From Clostridia bacterium (lineage in GTDB: Bacteria > Bacillota > Clostridia > Oscillospirales > Acutalibacteraceae), in assembly GCA_024404145.1 (NCBI GenBank), contig JAKSQK010000001.1, forward strand, positions 248,001 through 312,000: 64,000 nt of DNA. The letters are read 5' to 3'. Position 1 is the first letter of the stretch. The number at the start of each line of letters is the position of its first letter. The notes under the pieces are model-generated. The model was not told the DNA's origin and searched no databases. It saw only the letters and a list, made by a program, of their open reading frames with translations. The translations under genes and the position numbers were made by a program. This document shows positions 44,601-53,204 of the stretch, one piece after another.

Positions 44601-44815
44601 TAACGGGGAATCATATCTTTGATTACTCGTGTCAATACATGGCCTATATGCGGTTTGCCGTTTGCAGTAGGGGGACCGTCATAAAATACATAAGGAGTGC
44701 CTTTGGCTTTTTCTTCAATGCTTTTCTTGAAGATTTCCTCCTTATCCCAAAACTCTTTAATTCTTTTCTCTTGTTCAACGAAGTTAAGATTTGGCGAAAT
44801 GCTGTCGTACATCAT
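41663..44815 (-). CDS. ileS: isoleucyl-tRNA synthetase
   Basis: Charges tRNA-Ile with isoleucine. The protein is about 1050 residues. The class I signature HIGH is in KPHIGHVLTR, and KMSKS in GQKMSKSKGNAVDP. The long form without a C-terminal zinc finger but with a MCM-like anticodon domain is the eukaryote-like type (IleS2), which often resists mupirocin; the length above 1000 supports this but I could not test it. The start is the first ATG of a double ATG-ATG behind AAAGAGG. A T-box leader precedes it. Confidence 0.96.
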   Translation of the reverse strand: MMYDSISPNLNFVEQEKRIKEFWDKEEIFKKSIEEKAKGTPYVFYDGPPTANGKPHIGHVLTRVIKDMIPRYRTMKGCMVPRKAGWDTHGLPVELEVEKLLGLDGKEQIEEYGLEPFIDHCKESVWKYKGMWEDFSKTVGFWADMDNPYVTYDNNFIESEWWALKQIFDKGLLYKGFKIVPYCPRCGTPLSSHEVAQGYKNVKERSAIVRFKVKGEDAYFLAWTTTPWTLPSNVALCVNPDEEYSLVKAKDGYTYYMATALLSKVLSKLSENDTPAYSVIKTFKGSELEYKEYEPLFECAGKKAEQQHKKAHFVTCDTYVTMSDGTGIVHIAPAFGEDDSKVGRRYDLPFVQFVDGKGELTDETPYGGKFVKDADPLVLTDLDKKGLLFDAPKFEHDYPFCWRCDTPLIYYARESWFIKMTDVKEDLIRNNNTINWIPDSIGKGRFGDWLNNVQDWGISRNRYWGTPLNIWTCECGHMHSIGSIEELKSMSDNCPDNIELHRPYIDNVTIKCPQCGKDMHRVPEVIDCWFDSGSMPFAQHHYPFENKELFESQFPADFISEAVDQTRGWFYSLLAISTLIFNKAPYKNVIVLGHVQDENGQKMSKSKGNAVDPFDALESYGADAIRWYFYTNSAPWLPNRFHGKAVTEGQRKFMGTLWNTYAFYCLYAEIDKFDPSKYKLEDCKLTIMDKWLLSKLNSCIKAVDENLENYRIPEAARALQDFVDGMSNWYVRRGRERYWGIELTDDKIAAYMTLYTALVKTSLTAAPMIPFMTESIYQNIVRNVDKNAPVSIHLCDFPTVDESKINTELESKMDSVLEIVVLGRASRNGANLKNRQPLNTMYVKCDSSLDNLYSDIIRDELNIKNVVFTDNVSDFVSYNFKPQLKTVGPKYGKQLGEIRTALSDIDGMKAKAELDKNGVLTFDFDSGKVELGIDDLLIETKQKDGFFTLTDNGITVAIDTTLTEDLIKEGFVREIVSKIQTMRKDADFNVTDHIKVTIEGSNKVVQIALEMENEIVGDTLCDSLSNSSPEGFVKEWDINGEKLTIGVERI

Positions 44816-44834
44816 AATACCTCTTTTTAACAAA

Positions 44835-45062
44835 ATATCCCCTTATCCATAATAGGACAAGGGAACTTGTTTTACCACCTATTACAAGGGACATCCATTT
44901 ATCCCCGAACCTGATAACGAAGGTAAATCGGCGCATCTTAATAGGCAAATTGCTTTTCGGATTTGCAGCTTCCGAGTGATTTTCGCTTTTTATTGATATC
45001 GGACTTCCACTATAACCGACTCGCTTAAATCAAAGTATAAAAAGTTACTCTCCCGTTCACAG
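44835..45062 (-). ncRNA. T-box leader controlling ileS
   Basis: On the reverse strand, the leader runs from GAACGGGAGAGTAAC near 45060 to a terminator at 44836-44866 (TTCCCTTGTCC against GGATAAGGGGA, then TATTTT). The T-box sequence AATAGGTGGTAAAAC lies at about 44871-44885. A candidate specifier ATC (Ile) is at 44995-44997 within GTCCGATATCAATA. Uncharged tRNA-Ile would stabilise the antiterminator and turn on ileS. The exact 5' end and folding are inferred. Confidence 0.85.
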
Positions 45063-45080
45063 CCATTAAATATTATATTA

Positions 45081-45109
45081 AATATAACATAAATAAAACA
45101 AAAAATCAA
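45081..45109 (-). promoter_or_regulatory. promoter of the T-box/ileS transcript
   Basis: TTGATT and TATATT with a 17-base spacer on the reverse strand, about 20 bases before the leader. Confidence 0.75.
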
Positions 45110-45167
45110 GTGTGCGTTATAAAATAAGCAGTTTTAGGCAAGAATAGTAAAAAAAGGAGAGATAAAA

Positions 45168-46499
45168 ATGGTAAAAAAGAGTACGGTTATCAGGATAATT
45201 TCATTTGCAGCCGCCATATCAATGGTGGGCTTTGGCTTTTTTATTAAAGAAAAGCAGGTTTCAAACGGTTATAAGCAAATGGTTGAAAACGAATATGCAA
45301 AAAGTTTGAACAGTCTTAATTCTTCGGTAAACGACATTACAGAAACGCTTAATAAGGTTGTGTATATGAGCGGGGGAAGCGATATGCTTTCGCTTTCAAC
45401 AAAGCTTTTTGCAGACGGAGAACTTGCCAAAGATTCGCTCTCGAATCTTCCTAACGGAAATAAAAGTTCAAGTACGGTTTATAAGTTTTTGTCGCAGGTG
45501 GGCAACTATGCAATGTCGCTTTCGAAAAGCGCATTAAATGAGGATATGCTAAGCAAAGAAGAAACACAAAAACTTGTAAATTTATTTGATACTTCCAAAA
45601 AGATTTCTGGCGCAATAAGAGAAGTAAATTTAACCTATGAAAATTTAGATGATTTTTCGGATATTGTCGATAAAAAAATTAAAAAAGATGTTGATAAAAA
45701 CAGCTTGGCTGATTCGCTTGATAATTTGGAAGAGGATTTGAGCGATTATCCCGTTTTAATTTATGACGGACCGTTTTCAGACCACATTCTTGAAAAAGAA
45801 CCGCTTATGTTGAAAAATCAAAAACTTTTTTCTAAGCAGGAATGTAGGAAAAAAGCAGAAAAAACCTTCGGACTAAAAGAAAATTCGCTTCAATTTGACG
45901 GCATTGAAGACGGAAAAATAGAATGCTATCGTTTTAGTAACGACAGCATTACGGTTTCGGTTTCAAAATACGGTTGTTATATTGTTTATATGCGCAAGAA
46001 CAGAACAGTTGATAATACAAAAATTTCCTGCAAAAATGCGGTTGAATTTGCAAAAAGGTTTATGAGCGGTCTTGAACTCGAAAATATGATAGAAAACTAC
46101 TATTTTTCAGACGAGGGCGTTTGCGTTATAAACTTTAACTACCTTGACGGAAAAACCTTTTGTTATACCGATTTAATAAAGGTCGGAGTTGCCGTAGATA
46201 CAGGAGAAATAATGCTTTTTGAAGCCAAAGGATATCTTACAAATCATACGAAAAGGTCATTTGAAAAACCGAAGTTTACTGCCGAACAGGCAAAAAAGAA
46301 AATCAGCAGTTTATTGAGCGTAAAATCGGTCGCATTAGCGCTGATTCCAAGCGACGGCGGTAAAGAAGTAAGATGTTATGAATTTACCTGCGAAACGGCA
46401 GAAAAGCAAGAGGTACTTGTCTATATAGATGTTGATACTCTTGCCACACAAAATATAATGATTTTAACCAAATCAGATGCCGGAACATTAGTCAAATAA
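45168..46499 (+). CDS. ypeB: germination protein YpeB
   Basis: In spore formers YpeB is needed to place the cortex-lytic enzyme SleB in the spore. This 443-residue protein has an N-terminal membrane anchor (residues 7-26), a helical region with the family-like YKFLSQVGNYAMSLSKSAL, and PepSY-like repeats in the C-terminal half (VEFAKRFMSGLELENMIENYYFSDEGVCVINF and TAEQAKKKISSLLSV). sleB is normally adjacent but is not here. AAAAGGAGAG precedes the ATG. No sigma-A promoter stands out upstream, consistent with a forespore sigma factor, which I cannot show. Confidence 0.88.
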   Translation: MVKKSTVIRIISFAAAISMVGFGFFIKEKQVSNGYKQMVENEYAKSLNSLNSSVNDITETLNKVVYMSGGSDMLSLSTKLFADGELAKDSLSNLPNGNKSSSTVYKFLSQVGNYAMSLSKSALNEDMLSKEETQKLVNLFDTSKKISGAIREVNLTYENLDDFSDIVDKKIKKDVDKNSLADSLDNLEEDLSDYPVLIYDGPFSDHILEKEPLMLKNQKLFSKQECRKKAEKTFGLKENSLQFDGIEDGKIECYRFSNDSITVSVSKYGCYIVYMRKNRTVDNTKISCKNAVEFAKRFMSGLELENMIENYYFSDEGVCVINFNYLDGKTFCYTDLIKVGVAVDTGEIMLFEAKGYLTNHTKRSFEKPKFTAEQAKKKISSLLSVKSVALALIPSDGGKEVRCYEFTCETAEKQEVLVYIDVDTLATQNIMILTKSDAGTLVK

Positions 46500-46853
46500 T
46501 TCCCAAAAATACTTTCTCCGAGAAGGCGGAAAATCATCGAGAATACCAAATTCCGGATCGTAGATTTTCCCCTTGAAAAACAACGACCAATGCCAACATT
46601 TAGGCGTTTCAAGACTAAGTAAAGCAATGTTTGGAAGGTCGGATATACTTTCTGCTTCTTTGCGCTCATTTCCAATTTTTATTTCGAGAAATTCAAGGGC
46701 ATTTTTCATATCTTTAAGGGTTGTTTCTTTTTCTGTTTTTACGATTTTGAAAATGTCGCCGAAATCAAGCCCTGAGAGCATCGAAAGAACCGCTTGACCA
46801 CAGGCGAGAGGATTTATTTCAAATTTGTGAGTTACTTCTTTAACTATCGGCAT
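46488..46853 (-). CDS. small papain-fold (peptidase C39-like) protein
   Basis: This 121-residue protein reads like a minimal C39-type papain fold: NPLACGQAVLSMLSG near the N-terminus, with C18 as candidate nucleophile preceded by a polar/backbone position, and CWHWSLFFKGKIYDPEFG near residue 86 supplying the histidine and aspartate. There is no signal peptide. It might be a protease, amidase or inactive relative; no target is known. It has a strong promoter and a GGAGG ribosome site and overlaps the end of ypeB by 12 bases from the opposite strand. Confidence 0.68.
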   Translation of the reverse strand: MPIVKEVTHKFEINPLACGQAVLSMLSGLDFGDIFKIVKTEKETTLKDMKNALEFLEIKIGNERKEAESISDLPNIALLSLETPKCWHWSLFFKGKIYDPEFGILDDFPPSRRKYFWELFD

Positions 46854-46880
46854 ATTTACCTCCGAAATAAATATGTTAAG

Positions 46881-46909
46881 AATATAGCATATAAAAACTC
46901 TAATGTCAA
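46881..46909 (-). promoter_or_regulatory. promoter of the C39-like gene
   Basis: TTGACA and TATATT with a 17-base spacer on the reverse strand. Confidence 0.85.
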
Positions 46910-46923
46910 ACGATAAAAAATAC

Positions 46924-46952
46924 TTGTCTTAACATAAAAAATGTGATAATAT
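46924..46952 (+). promoter_or_regulatory. promoter of dut
   Basis: TTGTCT (46924-46929) and TAATAT (46947-46952), 17 bases apart; divergent from the C39-like promoter. Confidence 0.6.
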
Positions 46953-46981
46953 ATTATTATCTATTGTTTGGGGGTATGGAT

Positions 46982-47425
46982 ATGCCGTTTTTTAATTACA
47001 AAAAACTAAACGAAAATGCTGTTGTTCCAACCTACGGAACTGAATTTTCCGCTGGTGCGGATTTATATGCGTTGATAGAAGACGGCAATATTCAAATCGC
47101 TCCTAATGAAACATATCTTGTTCATACCGGAATCGCTCTTGAAATACCGAAAGGTTTTGGCGGTTTTATATTTGCAAGAAGCGGGCTGTCAACTAAAAAG
47201 GGTCTTGCTCCTGCAAATAAGGTCGGTGTTATCGACAGCGATTACCGTGGTGAAATAATGGTTCCGCTTTATAATCAGTCGAAATCCATTCAAACGGTTG
47301 AAAACGGCGAAAGAATAGCGCAAATCGTTTTTCTGCCGTTTGTAAAAGCGGATTTTATCGAAACCGATGAGCTGGGCGATACAAAGCGCAGTGTCGGCGG
47401 TTTCGGTTCAACGGGGACTAAATAA
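46982..47425 (+). CDS. dut: dUTP diphosphatase
   Basis: Hydrolyses dUTP to dUMP, keeping uracil out of DNA. The ATG at 46982 lies seven bases after GGGGG and gives 147 residues, the trimeric dUTPase length; earlier in-frame starts (46943, 46976) sit before or against that site. The five family motifs are visible: SAGADLYA, RSGLSTKKGL, GVIDSDYRGEI, GERIAQIVF and GGFGSTG. Confidence 0.95.
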   Translation: MPFFNYKKLNENAVVPTYGTEFSAGADLYALIEDGNIQIAPNETYLVHTGIALEIPKGFGGFIFARSGLSTKKGLAPANKVGVIDSDYRGEIMVPLYNQSKSIQTVENGERIAQIVFLPFVKADFIETDELGDTKRSVGGFGSTGTK

Positions 47426-47621
47426 TCACCTTTGCAGTTGGTGGTTATAAAAATAAAATTTTTATGTAATAGGAGGTTTAGCGTGAAAATTCACGCTGAC
47501 AAATTATAAAGGCACTTGTTTTCCGCCGTTTATACGGCAACTAAAAAAGATGCGATATAAAAATCGCATTTTGGCGAATTTTCATCGCAGTTTGTGTCTT
47601 TAAGAAAGAAATGGTGATTTT
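47426..47621 (+). promoter_or_regulatory. structured leader of the RNase J gene, with a possible 8-codon leader peptide
   Basis: This 196-base gap has three clear hairpins: AGCGTGA/TCACGCT (47480-47497), GCCGT/ACGGC (47524-47537) and ATGCGAT/ATCGCAT (47549-47568, followed by TTT). A strong ribosome site, AGGAGG at 47471-47476, precedes a GTG at 47483 whose frame (GTG to TAA, 47483-47509) would encode MKIHADKL and overlaps the first hairpin. I match it to no known riboswitch class. It may be an autoregulatory RNase J leader or an attenuator. Confidence 0.45.
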
Positions 47622-49484
47622 ATGTCAGAACCAAAGCAGAAAAGACCAAACGGTTCTTCTGCAAAGAAAAAGTATTATAATAATCGTGCTAATCAGAAGT
47701 CGGCAAAAAGCGATAATGAGAGCAAAAGCGGTCAGAGGAAGACTGGCGGTAAGAATTATAAACAGAACGGCAAAAGCTTTGCAAAAAAGAATTATAATTA
47801 TGAGCAAAAAAGTAAAAAAAATCCGTCAAAACCGATTAAAATCATACCGCTCGGCGGTTTAGATGAGATAGGGAAAAACATTACTCTTTATGAATACGAC
47901 GGAGATATGATGCTCGTCGATTGCGGAATGAGTTTTCCGGACGAAGAAACTCCGGGAATTGATATTGTAATTCCCGATTTTTCCTATATTCTTGAATGCA
48001 AAGAAAAAATCAAAGGTCTTGTTATAACCCACGGTCATGAAGACCATATCGGAGCAATTCCTTATCTCTTGAAAGAGTTTAATGTTCCGATTTTCGCAAC
48101 CCGTCTTACGGTTGCGCTTATTTCGGAAAAATTAAAAGAACACCGTTTGCTCGGTGATGCAAAACTTAATGTTGTAAATGCCGGAGAAACGGTTAATATC
48201 GGCAAATTTGCGGTCGAATTCATTCATGTTAATCATTCAATACCCGATGCGGTCGGATTTGCGATAACAACACCTGCCGGAACCGTGATACAAACGGGCG
48301 ATTTTAAGATTGATACAACGCCAATCGACGATAAAATGATAGATTTGGCTCGTTTTGCCGAACTTGGTAAAAAGGGTGTTTTGGCGCTTCTTTCCGACTC
48401 GACAAATGCCGAAAGGCCCGGCTATACACCCTCAGAAAGACTTGTCGGTTCATCGCTTGAAACATTTTTCAGCAGGGCAGACGGCAAACGCATAGTTGTT
48501 GCAACCTTTTCTTCAAATATTCATCGTATTCAGCAGATAATAAATCAGGCAGTAAAATGCGGCAGGAAGGTTGCGGTATCGGGCAGAAGCATGCTTAATG
48601 TTGTTAAGGTTGCTTCGGAACTCGGATACCTTAATGTTCCCGAGGGCGTTTTAATCGAAATTGAAACAATAAAAAACTATCCGCCCGAAAAAATCGTTAT
48701 TGTAACGACCGGAAGTCAGGGCGAACCTCTTTCGGCTCTGCACCGTATTGCTTTTTCTGAGCATAGGCAGGTAGAGATAATCCCCGGCGATATGTTTATT
48801 ATTTCGGCAACGCCGATTCCCGGGAACGAAAAGACGGTAAGCAATGTTGTCAACGAACTCATAAAACGGGGCGCAAATGTCGTTTACGAAAGAATGTATG
48901 ATGTTCATGTTTCGGGACATGCGTGTCAAGAAGAGTTAAAAACTATGTTGAGCATAGTGAAACCGAAGTATTTTATCCCCGTTCACGGCGAACAAAAACA
49001 TCTTTACAAACATTCTTTGCTGGGTCTTTCAATGGGTATGGACCGAGATAACATAATCCTTGCCGGTAACGGTAATGTAATAGAACTTACCAAAAACGGA
49101 GTTAAAACTTCCGATTATGTTCAAGCCGGAAGGGTTCTGGTTGACGGTCTCGGCATCGGCGATGTAGGTTCAATAGTGCTTAGAGATCGTAAGCATTTGG
49201 CTGAGGGCGGTATAATAGTAGTTACAGTCGTAGTAGATGCTACAACAAGAGAAGTATTATCAAGGCCCGAAATTGTTTCAAGAGGATTTGTTTTTGTAAA
49301 AGAATCCGAAGAACTTATGCTTCAAATTGAAGGTGAAGTTTACAACATTCTTGAAGCTTGTTACAGAGGAAATATAAGAGACTGGAATGTTTATAAGACC
49401 CGTATTAAAGACGGGGTTGGAAAATTCCTTTACAATAAAACCCATAGAAGTCCTATGGTTTTACCTATCGTAATTGAGATATAA
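47622..49484 (+). CDS. rnj: ribonuclease J
   Basis: A metallo-beta-lactamase-fold RNase with 5'-exo and endo activity that drives mRNA decay in Gram-positives. The 620 residues exceed the usual 555 because of a 70-residue N-terminal extension rich in K, N, Q, S and G ([20 protein letters not shown]), probably disordered and RNA-binding. The core begins at [15 protein letters not shown] and has the zinc motif [17 protein letters not shown], and the C-terminal [10 protein letters not shown] and VHGEQKHL. It leads an operon with rplI, dnaB, tilS, hpt and ftsH. Confidence 0.95.
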   Translation: MSEPKQKRPNGSSAKKKYYNNRANQKSAKSDNESKSGQRKTGGKNYKQNGKSFAKKNYNYEQKSKKNPSKPIKIIPLGGLDEIGKNITLYEYDGDMMLVDCGMSFPDEETPGIDIVIPDFSYILECKEKIKGLVITHGHEDHIGAIPYLLKEFNVPIFATRLTVALISEKLKEHRLLGDAKLNVVNAGETVNIGKFAVEFIHVNHSIPDAVGFAITTPAGTVIQTGDFKIDTTPIDDKMIDLARFAELGKKGVLALLSDSTNAERPGYTPSERLVGSSLETFFSRADGKRIVVATFSSNIHRIQQIINQAVKCGRKVAVSGRSMLNVVKVASELGYLNVPEGVLIEIETIKNYPPEKIVIVTTGSQGEPLSALHRIAFSEHRQVEIIPGDMFIISATPIPGNEKTVSNVVNELIKRGANVVYERMYDVHVSGHACQEELKTMLSIVKPKYFIPVHGEQKHLYKHSLLGLSMGMDRDNIILAGNGNVIELTKNGVKTSDYVQAGRVLVDGLGIGDVGSIVLRDRKHLAEGGIIVVTVVVDATTREVLSRPEIVSRGFVFVKESEELMLQIEGEVYNILEACYRGNIRDWNVYKTRIKDGVGKFLYNKTHRSPMVLPIVIEI

Positions 49485-49498
49485 GGGGGATTCAGAGT

Positions 49499-49939
49499 AT
49501 GAAAGTTATTTTACTTGCCGATGTCAAAGGCAAAGGCAAAAAAGGTGAACTTTGCAATGTTTCAGATGGATATGCCAGAAACTTTTTGTTCCCTAAAAAC
49601 TTGGCAAAAGAAGCGGATAATGCCGCTTTGGGCGAACTTAAAAGCAGAAACGAATCGGCGGCTCATCATAAGAAGGAAGAGATAGATGCTGCGAAAGAAA
49701 CCGCAAACAAACTTAACGGAAAGACTGTCAATATGACCGCCAAAGCAGGTTCTAACGGCAGACTTTTCGGCAGCATAACTTCAAAAGAAATTGCCGCCGA
49801 AATTGAAAAACAAATAGGAATTAAAGTTGACCGCAAAAAAATGACCGTCGCCGATATTAAGAATTTCGGCGAATATAATGCGGAAATTAAACTTTATAAC
49901 GGTATAACCGCTTGTGTTACCGTTAAGGTAAATGAATAA
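49499..49939 (+). CDS. rplI: 50S ribosomal protein L9
   Basis: A 146-residue L9, with the N-terminal rRNA-binding domain [33 protein letters not shown], a connecting helix and a C-terminal domain ([14 protein letters not shown] and [19 protein letters not shown]). Its stop overlaps the dnaB start as TAATG. Order rplI-dnaB is conserved in Firmicutes. Confidence 0.97.
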   Translation: MKVILLADVKGKGKKGELCNVSDGYARNFLFPKNLAKEADNAALGELKSRNESAAHHKKEEIDAAKETANKLNGKTVNMTAKAGSNGRLFGSITSKEIAAEIEKQIGIKVDRKKMTVADIKNFGEYNAEIKLYNGITACVTVKVNE

Positions 49940-51321
49940 TGGCTAATAACGAATATATTAACGATTTTTCCCGTCAGCCCTATTCTCTTGAAGCCGAACA
50001 GGCAGTTTTAGGTTCTGTAATCATTGACCCTAAATGCTTAAATGATGTTGCTGTTTTACTTAAAACCGAATATTTTTATCTGCCTCAACATCGGGATATC
50101 TATAACGCAATTTCGGTTATGTTCGAGTTTAATCAGGTTATTGATTTTGTATCACTGCTCGAATCGCTCAAAAAGAGCGGTACATACGATGAGGACGGCG
50201 GAAAGGCATATTTAACTCAACTTGTTCAGTGCGTTCCGTCTTCGGCAAATGTTCTCGAATATGTTGCAATTATCAGAGAGCATTATTATTCAAGAGCGCT
50301 TATGGCGGCTGCTAAGGATATACTTAAAGATATTGACGAGAATATACTTGATTCAAGCAAACTTATCGACAATGCCGAACAGAGAATTTATGAAATCCGC
50401 TCCGGCAGAGAGGTCAGCGGTCTTACTCATATAAAGCAGGTTATCGAAACCGAAACTTATGATAGACTGAATAAAATGACCGACCCCGAAACCGCCGATG
50501 ATTATAAGGGTATCCCCAGCGGTATTTCTGGCCTTGACAGGGTTATTACGGGGCTTAATAAGTCCGATTTGATTATTCTCGGCGCCCGTCCCGGTATGGG
50601 AAAAACGGCTTTTGCGCTTAATATTGCAAGAAATGTTGCGGTAAATTCGAAAAAGACGGTTTGTTTCTTCTCTCTTGAAATGACGAGAGACCAGTTGGCA
50701 CAAAGACTTTTATCGAGTGAGGCGGCAATCAGCAGCGATAAACTTAGAACGGCAGACCTTCAAAGCGACGACTGGACACGACTTGCCCAAGCCGGAGAAC
50801 AGCTTTCGAAAGCGGAATTGTATTTTGATGAAACATCTTCGATAACCGTTCCCGAAATGAAAGCAAAACTTCGCAGAATGGGTAAAGTAGACCTTGTTGT
50901 TGTAGATTATTTGGGACTTATGCATACACCAAGGCAGATAGACAACCGAGTTCAGGAAATTTCGGAAATTACCCGCAGTCTTAAAATTATGGCAAAGGAA
51001 TTAAAAGTTCCGGTTATTGTTTGCGCTCAGTTGTCCCGTGCTACCGAGCAAAAGGGAAAATCCCATAAACCGGCTCTTGCAGACCTTCGTGATTCTGGCT
51101 CTATTGAGCAGGATGCCGATATCGTATTATTCCTTTACAGAGAGGGATATTACGATAACGAAAAAGGAAACGATGATGATATTTCCGACCCGAATAAAGC
51201 CGAATGTATAGTAGCTAAAAACCGCCATGGCGAAACCGGCTCCATCGAACTTTATTGGGATAGTAAATATACGAGATATACCGGAGTTAACCGAATAGAT
51301 TATGGTAATGAAAATGCTTGA
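49939..51321 (+). CDS. dnaB: replicative DNA helicase
   Basis: The hexameric fork helicase, 460 residues. The N-terminal domain opens PYSLEAEQAVLGSVIIDP. The RecA-like domain has the Walker A GARPGMGKTAFALN, SLEMTRDQLAQRLLSSEA, the Walker B VDLVVVDYLGLM and the C-terminal ADLRDSGSIEQDADIVLFLYRE. No intein or insertion is present. It is coupled to rplI and tilS by overlapping ends. Confidence 0.97.
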   Translation: MANNEYINDFSRQPYSLEAEQAVLGSVIIDPKCLNDVAVLLKTEYFYLPQHRDIYNAISVMFEFNQVIDFVSLLESLKKSGTYDEDGGKAYLTQLVQCVPSSANVLEYVAIIREHYYSRALMAAAKDILKDIDENILDSSKLIDNAEQRIYEIRSGREVSGLTHIKQVIETETYDRLNKMTDPETADDYKGIPSGISGLDRVITGLNKSDLIILGARPGMGKTAFALNIARNVAVNSKKTVCFFSLEMTRDQLAQRLLSSEAAISSDKLRTADLQSDDWTRLAQAGEQLSKAELYFDETSSITVPEMKAKLRRMGKVDLVVVDYLGLMHTPRQIDNRVQEISEITRSLKIMAKELKVPVIVCAQLSRATEQKGKSHKPALADLRDSGSIEQDADIVLFLYREGYYDNEKGNDDDISDPNKAECIVAKNRHGETGSIELYWDSKYTRYTGVNRIDYGNENA

Positions 51322-52639
51322 TAAGGTTATAAAAGCCAATAATCTATACGGGCTTTTGGATAATCAAAAAGAGATAACGGTTGCCTTTTCGGGCGGTGCT
51401 GATTCCGTTTGCCTTTTGCATTTGCTTAATTCTCTTAAAGATGAGTTCGGTTTCAAACTTTATGCCGCTCATTATAATCACGGTATAAGAGGGGAAGAGG
51501 CCGATAACGACCAAAAGTTTGCCCGTGATTTTTGCAAAAAACTTTCGGTTCCGTTTATTACAGAAAAGGGCGATGTTATAACCTTTGCAAAAAACAATAA
51601 AATGAGCATTGAACTTGCTGCAAGGCAGAAGAGATATGAATTTTTAAGCAGTGTTGCAAAGGGTGTAATCGCTACTGCTCATACTGCCTCCGATAATCTT
51701 GAAACAATGATTTTTAATCTTGTAAGGGGTACTTCGCTTGACGGTATAAAAGGCATTCCTCCAAAAAGGGACAATATTATAAGACCGCTTATTTTTTGCA
51801 CAAGAGATGAAATTGAAAGTTACTGCCTTTGTAACGGTTTGTCTTATGTTACCGATTCAACAAATTCGGATGACGACTGTTCGAGAAACATTATAAGGCA
51901 TAAAATTATCCCTGTTCTTAAAGAAATAAATTCGGCTTCGACCGAAAATGCTTCAAGACTGTCTGTAATTTTATCGGAAGACGGAACTTTCCTTAACGAT
52001 TTGGCAAAAAAAGAATTTTCCGAGCGCCTTCATAACGGCAAACTTTTATTAGATGGATTTAATTTGCTTAAACCTTCGATATCAAAAAGAGTTTTATCAC
52101 TTTATTATAAGGAAAATTTTGACAGAGAGTTAGATTCAAAGCATATCGAAGAAATGTTAAATGTTTGCTTAAAAAATTCTAAGCGGACAAGTCTTTTTGA
52201 TGATATTTGTGCTGAAAACGAAAATGGGTATTTGGTTTTCTCAAAAACAAATCAGCCCGATACTGAATTTTTTTTGCAAACAGAATTAATGAGTATTTCT
52301 AAATTCAACCGAAACAAAAAAATTCATAATTTGTTATTAAATTGCGCGATAGATTGTGATAAGATAGTAGGCAATCTAAGAAGGATTAACAGAAATTCCT
52401 CAGACAAAATCAAACTTGCCAATTCAAATTCGACAAAAACGATTAAAAAACTTTTAACCGAAAAGGCAGTTTCTGTCAGCGAAAGAAAAAATTTACCTAT
52501 TTATTCCGATGATTTAGGTGTTGTATGGGCATATAAAATCGGAACTGCCGATAGGGTAAAAATTGATAATAAAACAAAGACGGTTTTATATTTTAAAACC
52601 GAAAAAATAGGGGAGAATAAGAATTATGGCGATATGTGA
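51302..52639 (+). CDS. tilS: tRNA(Ile)-lysidine synthetase
   Basis: Modifies C34 of tRNA-Ile (CAT) to lysidine so that it reads AUA. The 445-residue protein has the PP-loop AFSGGADSVCLLH near residue 28, HYNHGIRGEEADND and IATAHTASDNLETMIFNLVRGT. The start lies inside dnaB; ATG codons at 51302, 51308 and 51314 are all in frame and none has a clear ribosome site, so the first is given and translational coupling is likely. Pairing with hpt and ftsH is the classic Firmicutes order. Confidence 0.94.
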   Translation: MVMKMLDKVIKANNLYGLLDNQKEITVAFSGGADSVCLLHLLNSLKDEFGFKLYAAHYNHGIRGEEADNDQKFARDFCKKLSVPFITEKGDVITFAKNNKMSIELAARQKRYEFLSSVAKGVIATAHTASDNLETMIFNLVRGTSLDGIKGIPPKRDNIIRPLIFCTRDEIESYCLCNGLSYVTDSTNSDDDCSRNIIRHKIIPVLKEINSASTENASRLSVILSEDGTFLNDLAKKEFSERLHNGKLLLDGFNLLKPSISKRVLSLYYKENFDRELDSKHIEEMLNVCLKNSKRTSLFDDICAENENGYLVFSKTNQPDTEFFLQTELMSISKFNRNKKIHNLLLNCAIDCDKIVGNLRRINRNSSDKIKLANSNSTKTIKKLLTEKAVSVSERKNLPIYSDDLGVVWAYKIGTADRVKIDNKTKTVLYFKTEKIGENKNYGDM

Positions 52640-53171
52640 TGACATTAAAGAAGTTTTGGTATCTGAGGAAGAACTTGCAAAAATCTGCAAAGATTTAGGC
52701 AAACGCATTTCAAAAGATTACGAGGGTAAAAATCTTCTGCTTGTAAGTGTATTAAAGGGTGCGGTAGTGTTTATGTCCGACCTGCTCAAAGAGATAACCT
52801 GCGATTGCAAAATAGATTTTATGGCTGTTTCTTCATACTCGGGAACAAAAACAACCGGAGTTGTTAAGTTCAAGAAAGACCTCGATGTAAATCCGGACGG
52901 CCATGATATTCTTATTGTTGAGGATATACTTGATTCCGGAATAACCCTTTCTTATCTCAAAAAAGTTTTAATGGATAGAAATGCAAACAGCTTGAAAATA
53001 TGCACTTTGCTTGACAAACCTGCTAACAGAAAAGCCGATATCAAAGCGGATTATTACGGAAGAGTAATTCCGGACCATTTTGTTGTCGGATACGGTCTTG
53101 ACTATGATGAAAAATACAGAAATCTTCCGTATGTAGGTATTCTTTCTCCGAAGGTTTACGAAGAAAACTAA
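52626..53171 (+). CDS. hpt: hypoxanthine phosphoribosyltransferase
   Basis: Salvages hypoxanthine and guanine to IMP and GMP with PRPP. The 181-residue protein has the N-terminal DLGKRISKDYEGKNLLLVSVLKGAVVFM, the flexible-loop region SSYSGTKTTG and the PRPP-binding VEDILDSGITLSYL. It overlaps tilS by 14 bases, with GGGGAG upstream of the ATG. Confidence 0.96.
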   Translation: MAICDDIKEVLVSEEELAKICKDLGKRISKDYEGKNLLLVSVLKGAVVFMSDLLKEITCDCKIDFMAVSSYSGTKTTGVVKFKKDLDVNPDGHDILIVEDILDSGITLSYLKKVLMDRNANSLKICTLLDKPANRKADIKADYYGRVIPDHFVVGYGLDYDEKYRNLPYVGILSPKVYEEN

Positions 53172-53204
53172 GATTTATAATTTCCATATAAAGGAGTCCT
53201 ATAA

